A stretch of DNA of 64,000 nt from Verrucomicrobiota bacterium (GCA_018240025.1 JAFEGM010000041.1:1-64000), one strand, 5' to 3'; positions 1 to 8,615 are shown, numbered from the stretch's first letter. Numbers and translations are program-made. The notes: generated from the sequence alone by a model not told the origin.

Positions 1-206
1 CCGCTGCCGCCGTATTCTTCCTCGACCGTGATGCCGAGCAGGCCCATGTCGCCGAGCTTTCGCCAGAGGTCATTGGGGAACTCGTTGCGGTGATCAATGT
101 CGGCCGCGCGCGGCGCGATCTCCTTTTCGGCGAACTTGCGCACCGAATCGCGGAGCAGGTCGACGGTCTCACCGAGGGCGAAATTGAACGAGGGAATGGA
201 GGCCAT
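1..206 (-). CDS. Acyl-CoA dehydrogenase, N-terminal fragment (cut by window edge)
   Basis: Reading the minus strand from an ATG at 206 gives about 68 residues without a stop, running off the left edge. The start reads MASIPSFNFALGE and continues with FAEKEIAPRAADIDHRNEFP and then GLLGITVEEEYGG. This is the N-terminal helical domain of FAD-dependent acyl-CoA dehydrogenases and is closest in style to isovaleryl-CoA dehydrogenases of leucine breakdown. The family oxidises acyl-CoA to enoyl-CoA and passes electrons to ETF. Substrate cannot be fixed because the catalytic part lies outside the window. It is divergent from the peroxiredoxin gene at 309. Confidence 0.8.
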   Translation of the reverse strand, partial: MASIPSFNFALGETVDLLRDSVRKFAEKEIAPRAADIDHRNEFPNDLWRKLGDMGLLGITVEEEYGGS

Positions 207-308
207 GGCGGCTGACGGACAGGGGATGGAGCGAGCTGCGGACGGAAAGTCCGCTGGCGGGGGGAGGCACCTTCATCCTTCTTTCCCGCTCCTTCATCTT
301 TTTCTTTT

Positions 309-878
309 ATGGCCGACCTTCCGAATCTGCTCGTCACACCGCCGAACCTGCCCGCGCCGGAGGATGACGGCGCCTGCGACCACCTCCCGGGGCTGCGTCT
401 GCCCGACTTAGCCCTGCCGTCGACGGCCGGCGGCGAAGTGGCGCTCGGCCGTCTGACCGGGCGGGTGATCGTTTACTTCTATCCCCGCACCGGCCAGCCC
501 GGGGTCGCCCTGCCGGACAATTGGGACGCCATCGCCGGCGCCCGCGGCTGCACGCCGGAAGCCTGCAATTTCCGCGATCACCGCGCCGAGCTCCTGGCCG
601 CGGGGGTGGGCGAAGTCTACGGCGTCAGCACCCAGGACTCCGCCTATCAGCGCGAGGCGGCCGAGCGCCTGCATCTCCCCTTCCCCCTGCTGAGCGACGA
701 GCGTCTTGCACTCGCCCGGGCATTGCGCCTGCCCACCTTCGAGGCGGCGGGGGCCGAGTTGATCAAGCGCCTCACGCTGGTGGTGGACGATGGCGTGATC
801 ACGAAGTGCTTCTACCCCGTCTTCCCGTCCGAGACCGCCGCCGAGGTGGTGCTGGCGTGGGTGAAGGCGAATCCGTAG
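309..878 (+). CDS. Peroxiredoxin (AhpC/TSA, BCP-like)
   Basis: A 189-residue thioredoxin-fold protein without a clear signal peptide. The motif around residues 80-90 (GCTPEACNFRD) is the peroxidatic site of BCP/PrxQ-type peroxiredoxins: Cys81 would be the peroxidatic residue and Cys86 sits where PrxQ enzymes have their resolving cysteine. Family role: thiol-dependent reduction of hydrogen peroxide and organic hydroperoxides. The N-terminal 25 residues are longer than in typical BCP. The ATG is preceded by a strongly pyrimidine-rich leader (about 270-308) instead of a purine-rich ribosome binding site. It is a single gene, convergent with the amidotransferase at 888. Confidence 0.85.
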   Translation: MADLPNLLVTPPNLPAPEDDGACDHLPGLRLPDLALPSTAGGEVALGRLTGRVIVYFYPRTGQPGVALPDNWDAIAGARGCTPEACNFRDHRAELLAAGVGEVYGVSTQDSAYQREAAERLHLPFPLLSDERLALARALRLPTFEAAGAELIKRLTLVVDDGVITKCFYPVFPSETAAEVVLAWVKANP

Positions 879-887
879 CAGAATCGC

Positions 888-1526
888 CTACCCGCGCGCC
901 GCCCGCACGAACTCGGCAAACAGCGGCGCGTAGAGCGCGGCGTCCCGCTCGGGGTGATACTGCACGCCGACGCACCAAGGCAGCTGCGTGCTGCGAACCT
1001 GCTCGATGGTCCCATCGCCGGCATGCCAGGCCTCGATCACGAGCCCGTCACCCAGCTGGTCGATCGCCTGATGGTGCGAGCTGTTGACCGACTCGAAGCG
1101 CCGGTGCGCCGGCGTGGCGGCGTCGAAGCGCAACGGTTGAATGTTGGCGTCCTTCTGCTCGGGCAGATTGTGGCCGTCGATGTGCAGGCGCAGCGTGCCG
1201 CCGAGCCCGACATTCAGCACCTGGTGCCCCTTGCAGACGCCGAGGATCGGCAGTCCCTGCTGCACGGCAGTCGCGAGAGCCGCGAATTCCCAGGCATCGC
1301 GCTCCGGCACGGGATCGAGAATCGGCGACGGCTCCGGAATCGGCTGCCGCAGATACTCCGCCGCGATGTCCTCGCCGCCCGTGATCAGCAGGGCGTCGAT
1401 CCCCGCCAACTCCGGCCCGATCTGTCCCGTGCGCCCATCCAGCAGCACCACTTCGGGATGCGGTGCAAAGCTCCGTCCGAACCACGGAATGTCCTTCTCC
1501 CGAATCCAGGTCGCCACGCGCAACAT
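888..1526 (-). CDS. Class I glutamine amidotransferase-like hydrolase (peptidase C26 / PuuD-like)
   Basis: A 212-residue protein with the class I glutaminase fold. The nucleophile elbow GVCKGHQ places the catalytic Cys at 98, and the QYHPE motif gives His191 and Glu193, completing the triad. LLITGGEDI near residues 46-54 is the expected oxyanion-side loop. The family (gamma-glutamyl-gamma-aminobutyrate hydrolase, PuuD, and relatives) cleaves gamma-glutamyl amides. No polyamine genes lie nearby, so the exact substrate is open. It is shorter than E. coli PuuD (254 residues), mainly at the N-terminus. It ends 10 bases from the convergent peroxiredoxin stop. Confidence 0.8.
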   Translation of the reverse strand: MLRVATWIREKDIPWFGRSFAPHPEVVLLDGRTGQIGPELAGIDALLITGGEDIAAEYLRQPIPEPSPILDPVPERDAWEFAALATAVQQGLPILGVCKGHQVLNVGLGGTLRLHIDGHNLPEQKDANIQPLRFDAATPAHRRFESVNSSHHQAIDQLGDGLVIEAWHAGDGTIEQVRSTQLPWCVGVQYHPERDAALYAPLFAEFVRAARG

Positions 1527-1572
1527 GCGGCCAATGTGGCAGAACCCGGCCCCCCGCGCCCTTCCTTTCCTC

Positions 1573-1610
1573 TATCGCCTATCGCCTATCGCCTATCGCC
1601 TATCGCCTAT
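1573..1610. repeat. Short tandem repeat, TATCGCC x5
   Basis: Five perfect copies of the 7-base word TATCGCC plus a partial copy, in the gap between the P-II gene and the amidotransferase gene. A related but decayed pair of words (tattgcctattgc) occurs near 31810. This is one of several word-like tandem repeats in the intergenic DNA of this window. Confidence 0.9.
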
Positions 1611-1613
1611 GCC

Positions 1614-1630
1614 GAGCCTAGGCGAGGCTC
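1614..1630 (-). terminator. Possible terminator hairpin after the P-II gene
   Basis: GAGCCT (1614-1619) pairs with AGGCTC (1625-1630) around a 5-base loop, beginning about 9 bases past the P-II stop codon on the minus strand. There is no T-tract after it, so an intrinsic terminator is only possible, not shown. Confidence 0.25.
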
Positions 1631-1638
1631 CGCGAGGC

Positions 1639-1968
1639 CTAGATCGCGGCCAGCCCGGTCTCCTCGGTGCGAATCCGGATGGCCTGCTCGATCGACGAGA
1701 CGAAGACCTTGCCGTCCCCCATCAGCCCCGTGCGCGCCGCCGCGAGGACGCCGGTGACGGCGCGGTCGAGCAGATTCTCCGGCACAACGACCTCGACCTT
1801 GAACTTCGGATGCAGGTCGGAGAGGTGCCCGGCCCCGGAGCGCGTGGCGCTGAGCGGCTGATAGCCGCGCACCTCGGAGACGGTCATGCCCTCGAGCCCG
1901 AGCTCGTGCAGCGCCTCCTTCACTTCCTCGAGTTTGAAGGGCTTGATGATGGCTTCGAGTTTCTTCAC
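1639..1968 (-). CDS. P-II family nitrogen regulatory protein with an atypical T-loop
   Basis: A 109-residue P-II signalling protein. The start KKLEAIIKPFKLEEVKEAL and the core FKVEVVVPENLLDRAV, TGLMGDGKVFV and IRTEETGLAAI match the GlnB/GlnK fold, including the ATP-binding GDGK region. P-II proteins sense ATP/ADP and 2-oxoglutarate and bind ammonium transporters or nitrogen enzymes. The T-loop reads RGYQPLSATRSGAGHLSDLH: it is about four residues shorter than GlnB and lacks the uridylylated Tyr51, so classical GlnD control looks unlikely. The start is GTG at 1968, because the frame upstream is low-complexity and unrelated. No ammonium transporter or glutamine synthetase lies nearby. Confidence 0.85.
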   Translation of the reverse strand: MKKLEAIIKPFKLEEVKEALHELGLEGMTVSEVRGYQPLSATRSGAGHLSDLHPKFKVEVVVPENLLDRAVTGVLAAARTGLMGDGKVFVSSIEQAIRIRTEETGLAAI

Positions 1969-1999
1969 GGCGCGGGCGGGGTGGGTGGGAACCTTTGGA

Positions 2000-2039
2000 T
2001 GCGGGGCAGGCGCAAACCCCCGAAAGCGCCCGCCCCGCA
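2000..2039 (-). promoter_or_regulatory. Strong leader hairpin upstream of the P-II gene
   Basis: The 14-base arms at 2000-2013 and 2026-2039 pair with one mismatch around a 12-base loop (AAACCCCCGAAA). The hairpin starts about 30 bases upstream of the P-II GTG, in the divergent region between P-II and mlaE. It could act in the P-II leader RNA or stop transcripts arriving from mlaE side; there is no T-tract. Only the structure is seen; the role is a guess. Confidence 0.3.
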
Positions 2040-2219
2040 CCCTTGAGATGGTGGAAATTGTGGCCTGGGGTCCTGCGCCGCCCTTAGCAGCGAGCGTGCC
2101 AGGCCCATCCACAGAGGGGGCAGGCCGCGAAGAGGGAATCGCCTGCGCCGCTTTCCGGCCAGCGTGGGCAAATTTCGCCTGTGCCATCCACCGACACCGC
2201 TCTGGCAATCGACGCCCCC

Positions 2220-3026
2220 ATGGCTAACCGTGAGCCCATGGTAGCGATCGGTCGTGCCCTGCGCTCATTTCTGGCGACCGTCTCCAGCCTCATCTGGCTG
2301 CTGCTCGACATGATCTCGGAGATGGCCGACCACATGCGGCGCGGCCGCCTGCCGTTCCGGCGCTCGGTCTTCTTCGCGCAGACGGAGCGCGCCGGGCTCA
2401 ACTCCGTGCCGCTGGTCGCGATGGTTTCCTTTTTTCTCGGCCTGACCATGGCGCTGCTGACCGGCTACCAGCTGCGCACGTTCGGCACGGAACGACTCGT
2501 GCCGGGACTGATCACCATCGCGTTCTGGCGCGAACTCGGGCCACTCATGACCTCGGTCATCATCGCGGCCCGCATCGGCGCGTCTTACACGGCGGAACTC
2601 GGCACCATGACGGTCTCGGAGGAGGTCGAGGCCATCGATGCCATGGGCCTGGGTCCGCTCCGCTTCCTCGTTGCGCCCCGGCTGGTCGCACTGGTCTTGC
2701 TGATGCCGAGCCTGGTCGTGGCCTCGAACCTGGCGGCCCTCTTCGGCACCTACCTCATCTGCGCGTTTTCCTTCAATATCTCGCTGCCCGTTTTTGCGGA
2801 TCTCGTGCGGGAAGCTTTGATCCTCAAGGACGTCGTACAAGGCATGCTCAAAGCCATTCTCTTCGGCCTGCTCATCGCGCTCATCGCCTGCTACCGCGGC
2901 CTGACCGTGCAGGGCGGCGCGGCCGGCGTGGGCACGGCCACCACCAGCAGCGTGGTCAGCAGCATCACCACGGTCATCGGGTTCGACACCTTCATCAACA
3001 TGCTGCAGGTCAACGCGCCCCAGTAG
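2220..3026 (+). CDS. mlaE: MlaE-family ABC transporter permease
   Basis: A 268-residue inner-membrane permease of the MlaE/YrbE family, with hydrophobic segments roughly at residues 15-30, 60-85, 145-180 and 210-250. Family hallmarks visible are FWRELGPLMTSVIIAARIGAS and AELGTMTVSEEVEAIDAMG. It forms the membrane core of a system that moves phospholipids between the inner and outer membranes. The ATG at 2220 is chosen; an in-frame GTG at 2181 would add 13 residues. It leads a tight operon with mlaF (13 bases downstream) and mlaD. No mlaB or mlaC homologue follows here, as in many non-proteobacterial Mla sets. Confidence 0.9.
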   Translation: MANREPMVAIGRALRSFLATVSSLIWLLLDMISEMADHMRRGRLPFRRSVFFAQTERAGLNSVPLVAMVSFFLGLTMALLTGYQLRTFGTERLVPGLITIAFWRELGPLMTSVIIAARIGASYTAELGTMTVSEEVEAIDAMGLGPLRFLVAPRLVALVLLMPSLVVASNLAALFGTYLICAFSFNISLPVFADLVREALILKDVVQGMLKAILFGLLIALIACYRGLTVQGGAAGVGTATTSSVVSSITTVIGFDTFINMLQVNAPQ

Positions 3027-3039
3027 CGGATCGCTCCTC

Positions 3040-3807
3040 ATGTCCGCTCTCGTCGAACTGGAAGACGTCGTGCTGCGCTTCGGCCCGAAGACGGTGCTCG
3101 ATGGCGTCAGCCTGCAGGTCTCGCCCGGCGAACGGCTGGTCGTGATGGGCCAGTCGGGCGGCGGCAAGAGCACGCTGCTGCGGCTCATCCTCGGCATCCT
3201 CAAGCCCACCTCGGGCCGGGTCATCTTCGACGGCACGGAGATCTCCCGACTGCCCCGCCGGCAGCTGAACGAGATGCGTCAGCGCATCGGGATGGTCTAC
3301 CAGTATTCGGCTCTGATTTCGTCGCTGACGGTGCGGGAGAATCTGGCCCTGCCGCTCGAGGAACTGACCGACACGCCGGCCGACGAGATCGACGAGAAGA
3401 TCCGCTCCATGCTCACGGCCGTCGACATGGAAGGCAGCGAGGACAAGCTTCCCGCCGAGCTCTCGGGCGGCATGCGCAAGCGCATCGGCCTGGCCCGGGC
3501 GCTGGTCATGCAGCCCGAGCTGATGCTCTACGACGAACCCAGCGCGGGGCTCGATCCGGTGGTCAGCTCGGTCATCGACGAACTCATCATCCGCACCTCG
3601 GAGGAGAACCAGTCCGCCGGGATCATCGTCACGCACGAGATGGACAGCGCCTTCCGCATCGGCACGCGCATGGCCATGCTTTACCAGGGCCGCATCATCG
3701 CGGACGATGTGCCCGAGAAATTCCGCCAGTCCACGAACCCCGTGGTGGCCCAATTCGTCAGCGGCAGCACCGAAGGACCCATCGGCGAAGGCCGCACCGC
3801 GCCATGA
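3040..3807 (+). CDS. mlaF: MlaF-family ABC transporter ATP-binding protein
   Basis: A 255-residue ABC ATPase. Walker A is GQSGGGKST (residues about 37-45), the Q-loop is MVYQYSALISSL, the signature is LSGGMRKR and Walker B is LMLYDEPSAGLD, followed by the H-loop VTHEM. The GMRKR form of the signature and the MVYQ..ALISSLTV segment are typical of MlaF. It powers lipid transport by binding MlaE. It overlaps mlaD by 4 bases (ATGA at 3804-3807), which implies coupled translation. Confidence 0.93.
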   Translation: MSALVELEDVVLRFGPKTVLDGVSLQVSPGERLVVMGQSGGGKSTLLRLILGILKPTSGRVIFDGTEISRLPRRQLNEMRQRIGMVYQYSALISSLTVRENLALPLEELTDTPADEIDEKIRSMLTAVDMEGSEDKLPAELSGGMRKRIGLARALVMQPELMLYDEPSAGLDPVVSSVIDELIIRTSEENQSAGIIVTHEMDSAFRIGTRMAMLYQGRIIADDVPEKFRQSTNPVVAQFVSGSTEGPIGEGRTAP

Positions 3808-4781
3808 GATTCGAACGCACCGAGATCAAGACCGGGATCTTCTTCGTGGTCACCTTCGGCCTCCTGTTGCTGGTGGTGCTCTACCTGGCCGCGCCCGATG
3901 TCTTTTCGAAGCGGAAGGAATTCGAGATCTTCTTCGACAACGCCGGCGGCCTGAAACCCGGCGCGGCCGTCAATCTCGCCGGACGCAAGATCGGGCAGGT
4001 GCTGAGCATCGAGTCGCCCGTGGCCAAGAAGGTCCGTCCGCGCCCGGAGATGGAGGTGCTGGCCGTGCTGCGGGTCGATGCCAATGCCAAGGTCTTCCGC
4101 GACGCCACCGCGCGGATGGTCGCCTACGGCCTGCTGGCCGAGGTGCAGATCGACTTCGTCCGCGGCAACGAGGAATCGGGCCTGGCGACGAGCGGCGACA
4201 CCTTCATCGGCGAGCGCGAAGGCGGCATCAACGACACGGCCAATAAGGCGATCAAGACGCTCGAGCCGCTCGCGGCCGCGGCCGAGGGCACGCTGAAGGA
4301 TTTGAAGGTCACGGTCGGCACGCTCAACGCCTTCTTCGGCCAGGGCTCCGACCTGCAGGCCAGCATCGCCAACATCCGCAAGGTGGGAGAGAACCTGGGC
4401 AATCTGACCGCCAAGGACGCGGCGCTGGCGGCGGCGATCGAGAACATCAAGACGCTGACCGGCAAACTCTCGTCGGACGACGGCTCCCTGCTGCAGGCCA
4501 TCGCGAAGCTGAAGGACGCGGCCGACCAGCTGACCGCCAAGCAGCGACTGGCCGAGACGATCGACAACCTGCGCAGCGCCGCCGCCCGCCTCGACCGCCT
4601 GTTGAGCGGCGTGGAGCCGCAGTTGCGCGGAACGGTGCGGAACGTCGAGCAGCTGACCGACACCCTGAAACGCCAGCCCTGGCGCGTGATCTGGCCGACC
4701 ACGAAGAAGTACCCCGAGGACAGCCAGCCCAAGCCCACGCCCACACCTCCGCCGAAGCCGCCCCGCAAGAAAAAGCGCTGA
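3804..4781 (+). CDS. mlaD: MlaD-family MCE-domain lipid-binding protein
   Basis: A 325-residue protein with one N-terminal membrane anchor (residues about 11-31), then an MCE domain from about residue 35 (FFDNAGGLKPGAAVNLAGRKIGQV). MCE domains form hexameric rings that carry lipid across the periplasm. After the MCE domain come long helices and a C-terminal Pro/Lys-rich tail (KPTPTPPPKPPRKKKR). The helical extension is longer than in E. coli MlaD (183 residues) and more like the larger MCE proteins of other phyla. It is the last gene of the mla operon. Confidence 0.9.
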   Translation: MRFERTEIKTGIFFVVTFGLLLLVVLYLAAPDVFSKRKEFEIFFDNAGGLKPGAAVNLAGRKIGQVLSIESPVAKKVRPRPEMEVLAVLRVDANAKVFRDATARMVAYGLLAEVQIDFVRGNEESGLATSGDTFIGEREGGINDTANKAIKTLEPLAAAAEGTLKDLKVTVGTLNAFFGQGSDLQASIANIRKVGENLGNLTAKDAALAAAIENIKTLTGKLSSDDGSLLQAIAKLKDAADQLTAKQRLAETIDNLRSAAARLDRLLSGVEPQLRGTVRNVEQLTDTLKRQPWRVIWPTTKKYPEDSQPKPTPTPPPKPPRKKKR

Positions 4782-4872
4782 CCCCTGGAGTGCGGCAGGA
4801 AGCGGGGAGCCTCCGGCGACCCGCGCCCTGCCGCTTTCGCGGACAGCGTGCCCAGTGCCGATCAGCATACTG

Positions 4873-5040
4873 AGTGGGCTGCGTGGCAGTCGGCGGGCTG
4901 TGTGGCAGTCGGCGGGCTGCGTGGCGGTTGGCGGACTGCGTGGCGGCCACCGGGCTGCGTGGCGGTCGGCGGGCCGAGTTGGCGGTCGGCGGGCCGAGTT
5001 GGCGGTCAGCGGGTGAGTGGCGGCCAGCGGGTGAGTGGCG
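4873..5040. repeat. Degenerate tandem repeat of about 19 bases, roughly 8 units
   Basis: Between mlaD (ends 4781) and fmt (ends 5188) lies a 406-base gap with no credible gene. Its middle holds about eight imperfect units of 18-20 bases built on ggcggtcggcgggctgcgt. Open frames across it translate only the repeat. The rest of the gap (4782-4872 and 5041-5187) shows no feature that I can name. Confidence 0.8.
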
Positions 5041-5187
5041 CCTGAGCATCGCCGCCGACTCGTCGTCGAGCCGACAGCCACATCCTCCCCGGAGCGACGG
5101 CAGCAAGCTGCGCGCAGTCCACGGCGTCCTCTTCGCGGAGCGCAGGCGAGCCGAGGCCGCACTCGGAGAGGTCGGACTACTTGCGGA

Positions 5188-6126
5188 CTACGCCCCGAGC
5201 GTCATCCCCGGGCGCAGTACGCCGCCATTGAACCAATCGCGCGCGGAGAGCCGCCTGCGGCCTTCGGGCTGGAACTCGGCCAGACGAACGGCCCCATCCG
5301 CGCACGCCACCAAGGCGCCGTCGCCGTCGGGGCCCAGCACGGTGCCGGGGGCGACGTCGGACCGGCCGTGCTCCGACGCGAGACGCGCGCCGAAGACCTT
5401 CAGCAGGCGTCCATCGGGCAGCGTGGTGAAACTCCCCGGCCACGGTTCGAAGGCGCGGATGCGACGCGACAATTCGAGCACGCCGTGCCGCCACTCGATG
5501 CGCCCGTCCGGCCGCTCCAGCTTTGGCGCGAGGGTCGAGAGCGCGGAGTTCTGCGGCACGCGCGGGGCGCGGCCTGCCGCCAGCAACTCCAGCGCTTCGA
5601 GGATGCATTCCGGCGCGAGCGCCGAGAGTCTGGCGAAGAGCGAGCCGCCGGTCTCGTCCTCGGCCAGCGGCACTTCGCGCTGCAGCAGAATGTCGCCGGT
5701 ATCGAGCCCGGCATCCATGAACATGATGGTGTGGCCGCTGACCGCATCGCCCGCGCGGATCGCCGCCTGGATCGGCGCCGCCCCGCGCCAGCGCGGCAGG
5801 AGCGAGGCGTGGATGTTGAGCGCCGCCAGCCGCGGCAGATCGAGCACGGCCTGCGGCAGGATCTGCCCATACGCGAAGACCACGAAGGCATCGGCCGCCA
5901 CCTCGCGCAGGGCCTGAACCGCCTCGGGACGGCGGACGCGTTCCGGCTGCAGCACCGGCAGACCCAGCTCGCGCGCCAACGTCTTGGTGGGCGGCTCGCG
6001 CAGCTGATTCCCGCGGCCGGCCGGCTGGTCGGGCTGCGCCACCACGGCAGCGATTTCGTGCGCCGCCGCGAGCGCGCGGAGCGTGGGCAGGCCGATGTCG
6101 CCGGATCCGAGATAGACGAGTCGCAT
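5188..6126 (-). CDS. fmt: Methionyl-tRNA formyltransferase
   Basis: A 312-residue enzyme of the usual length. The formyltransferase domain begins MRLVYLGSGDIGLPTL and carries LNIHASLLPRWRGAAPIQ (catalytic Asn104 and His106) and GLDTGDIL. The C-terminal domain follows from about residue 205. It transfers formyl from 10-formyl-THF to Met-tRNA(fMet). No def gene is adjacent, although the two often pair. It sits 26 bases downstream of the DUF445 gene on the same strand. Confidence 0.95.
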   Translation of the reverse strand: MRLVYLGSGDIGLPTLRALAAAHEIAAVVAQPDQPAGRGNQLREPPTKTLARELGLPVLQPERVRRPEAVQALREVAADAFVVFAYGQILPQAVLDLPRLAALNIHASLLPRWRGAAPIQAAIRAGDAVSGHTIMFMDAGLDTGDILLQREVPLAEDETGGSLFARLSALAPECILEALELLAAGRAPRVPQNSALSTLAPKLERPDGRIEWRHGVLELSRRIRAFEPWPGSFTTLPDGRLLKVFGARLASEHGRSDVAPGTVLGPDGDGALVACADGAVRLAEFQPEGRRRLSARDWFNGGVLRPGMTLGA

Positions 6127-6152
6127 GGGCCGACCCTACGCCGAGCGCGGCC

Positions 6153-7430
6153 TCAGTGCTTCCAAATCAGCAGCCCCGCGAGGTGAATCAGCACGCCGAT
6201 CGCGCCGCCGATGACCGTGCCATTGAGGCGAATGAACTGCAGGTCGCGCCCGACTTCGAGTTCGAGCTTGGCGGTCATCTCGTCGGCATTCCAGCCCTTC
6301 ACCGTCTCCTCGATGAGCTGGCCGATGTCCTTCGCGTTGGCTTCGACGAAATCGAGCACGCCGTTGCGGATGCCGTCGTTGAGCCGCGCGCGCATCGGGG
6401 CGTCGTCGTGCACCGCGCCGGCCACGCCGGTCACGAGGGCCACGAAATGCCGGCGCAGCTTGGGCTCGGGCGTGGCGAGGTCGCGTTTGACCGCCTCCTT
6501 CAACTGCCCCCAAACGCTGCCGGCGTAGTCGTGCAGGACCGGATTGGCCAGCAGCTCGCTTTTGATCTCCTCGCCGCGCGCCCGATATTCCTCCGAGGTC
6601 TCGAGCTCGTGGATGAAGCGCACCAGCCGGCGGCCGAACTCCTCGCGCAGCGGGTGCTCGGGATTGGCGCCGACGTCGTGGAGCAGGCCCTGGACGTTGT
6701 GGACGACCTTGTTGGCGATGTAGTCGGCCAGCATTTCACGCACGCCCTGCAGCGAGACGGGCCCGATCTTCTCGGGTACCGGCAACTCCTTCATGATGCC
6801 GCTCTGCAGCAGGTGGCGATTCTTCTGCACGAGCGAGTCGCCGAACTGCAGCGCCTGGCTGAGCAGCGCCTCGTGCTTGGCGCCGGAGGTGAGCAGCGAG
6901 AGCGCCTTGGCCAGCGCCGGCGCGGCCGGGATGGTGGAAGCGCGCTGCAGGAACTGCTTGTAGACGACGCGCGTGACGTCGTCGTCGTCGATCGCATCGA
7001 GCAGCCGCGGCACGAAGGAGAGCACCTTGTCCGCCAACAGACCCGAGTGATCGCGCAGCCACGCCGTGGCCGTGCCGGTGAGGTCCATCTTGGCCAGCCG
7101 GCGGCCGACGATTTCCCGGGTGAGGAAGTTCTCGACCACGAAATTGCCCAGCCCCTGCCCCACCTCGACCTGCTTGCGGCGCAGAATGGCCGTGTGCGGG
7201 ATGGGCAGCCCGAGCGGATGCCGGAAGAGCGCCACGACCGCGAACCAGTCGGCCATCGCGCCGACCATGGCCGCCTCCGCGAAGGCCCGCACGAAGCCAA
7301 TCCAAGCCGCACGCGGCTCGAAGGTCCGGGCCACGACATAGACCACCGACATCGCCACCAGCAGTCCGGTGGCGATGAAGCGCAGGCGGCGCAGGTCGGC
7401 CGCCTTCTGCTCTTTGCTGAGTCGATTCAT
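6153..7430 (-). CDS. DUF445 family membrane protein (YjiN-like)
   Basis: A 425-residue protein of the DUF445 family. Hydrophobic segments lie near residues 17-35 and 50-70, and the last 25 residues are hydrophobic again (GTVIGGAIGVLIHLAGLLIW). The motif MVGAMADWFAVVALFRHPLG (about residues 55-74) is the family signature, followed by long helices with repeated DLTG/ALLSQA-like segments. The function of the family is unknown. The ATG at 7430 is chosen because the longer open frame to 7766 runs into trpC. It is divergent from trpC. Confidence 0.85.
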   Translation of the reverse strand: MNRLSKEQKAADLRRLRFIATGLLVAMSVVYVVARTFEPRAAWIGFVRAFAEAAMVGAMADWFAVVALFRHPLGLPIPHTAILRRKQVEVGQGLGNFVVENFLTREIVGRRLAKMDLTGTATAWLRDHSGLLADKVLSFVPRLLDAIDDDDVTRVVYKQFLQRASTIPAAPALAKALSLLTSGAKHEALLSQALQFGDSLVQKNRHLLQSGIMKELPVPEKIGPVSLQGVREMLADYIANKVVHNVQGLLHDVGANPEHPLREEFGRRLVRFIHELETSEEYRARGEEIKSELLANPVLHDYAGSVWGQLKEAVKRDLATPEPKLRRHFVALVTGVAGAVHDDAPMRARLNDGIRNGVLDFVEANAKDIGQLIEETVKGWNADEMTAKLELEVGRDLQFIRLNGTVIGGAIGVLIHLAGLLIWKH

Positions 7431-7539
7431 CGGCAGGTTCAATCTACCCAAGCCCGCTTCGCGCGAAATGCCGGGCGCGTGTCTTTGCCGGGACGCGGAA
7501 AGCGGTGGAAATCGCGCGCGGCCAGTGGCAAACGCGGCC

Positions 7540-8328
7540 ATGCACGACCGATTGAAGGAGATCCTGGAGGCCAAGCGCCGCGAGATCGAGGCCCTGCAGC
7601 CGCGCCGCGAGACCCTGCGGCGCGATGCGCTGCTGCGGAACGATTTCCGCGGCTTCACCCGCGCACTGCAGCCGCGGGAGGACGGCACGCTCGGCCTCAT
7701 CGCCGAGGTGAAGAAGGCGTCGCCCTCGGTCGGGGTCATTGCCGAGGACTTCGATCCCGCCGACATCGCCCGCCGCTACGAAGCCGCCGGCGCGCAGGCC
7801 ATCTCGGTGCTGACCGACGAGCCGTTTTTCCAGGGGCATCTGTCCTACCTCGCCAAGGTGCGCGAAGCCTGCGGCCTGCCGCTGCTGCGCAAGGATTTCA
7901 TCCTCGACGAGATCCAGATTTTCGAGGCCGTCTGCGCCGGGGCCGATGCCATTCTGCTCATCGCCGCCGCACTGCCGCCGGGCGATCTCGACCGTCTCCA
8001 GCGCGTGGCCCGGGACTTCCAGCTCGACGTGCTGGTCGAAGTCCACACCCTCGCCGAGATGGAACGCGCGATCGACGCCGGGGCCGATCTCATCGGCATC
8101 AACAATCGCGACCTCACCACCTTCGTGGTCGACCTCGAAACCACCAACCGCCTGGCCGACGAGGCGCCGGCCGAAGTCGTGGTGGTGAGCGAAAGCGGGC
8201 TCAAGACCCGTGAAGACTCCGTGTTCGTCGCTCGCGCCGGGGCAGACGCCATCCTCGTCGGCGAGACGCTGATGCGCTGCGCGCCGGGAGAGCTCGCGGC
8301 GAAAGTCGCGGAGCTTCGGCTCGGCTAA
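7540..8328 (+). CDS. trpC: Indole-3-glycerol phosphate synthase
   Basis: A 262-residue (beta/alpha)8 barrel enzyme of tryptophan synthesis, converting CdRP to indole-3-glycerol phosphate. Visible motifs are LIAEVKKASPS (substrate lysine), FDPADIARRYEAAGA, SVLTDEPFFQG, LLRKDFILD, LVEVHT, IGINNRDL and VVSESG, all in the expected order. It stands alone here without trpD, trpF, trpA or trpB. The ATG at 7540 gives the normal length. It is followed directly by the repeat array at 8331. Confidence 0.95.
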   Translation: MHDRLKEILEAKRREIEALQPRRETLRRDALLRNDFRGFTRALQPREDGTLGLIAEVKKASPSVGVIAEDFDPADIARRYEAAGAQAISVLTDEPFFQGHLSYLAKVREACGLPLLRKDFILDEIQIFEAVCAGADAILLIAAALPPGDLDRLQRVARDFQLDVLVEVHTLAEMERAIDAGADLIGINNRDLTTFVVDLETTNRLADEAPAEVVVVSESGLKTREDSVFVARAGADAILVGETLMRCAPGELAAKVAELRLG

Positions 8329-8330
8329 GA

Positions 8331-8615
8331 TTGGCCTGCGGCATTGCGTCGCTTCGAGGACGAGGACGAGGACGAGGACGACGACGAGGACGAGTTCCGA
8401 GAGCGGCGTTTTGCGTATTGAAGAGGAGCCGAGGGGGAGAATTGGCCTGCGGCTTTGGTGGCTCCGAGGACGAGGACGAGGACGACGACGAGGACGAGCT
8501 CCGAGGGCGGCGTTTTGCGTGTTGAAGGGGAGTCGAGGGGGAGAATTGGCCTGCGGCTTTGGTGGCTCGACGAGTTCCAAGGGCGGCGTCTGCGTATTGA
8601 AGGGGAGTTTCGGCG
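8331..8615. repeat. Left repeat array of the four-helix-bundle element
   Basis: Three copies of a unit of about 105-115 bases. Each begins TTGGCCTGCGGC (at 8331, 8442 and 8546), and the first two are followed by GAGGAC/GACGAC trinucleotide-like runs and then cggcgttttgcgt. The third copy lacks the GAGGAC block. The array begins right after the trpC stop. Translations across it (EDEDEDDDEDE and similar) are low complexity, so I do not call genes in it. The last stretch, 8616-8650, is unremarkable. Confidence 0.9.
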
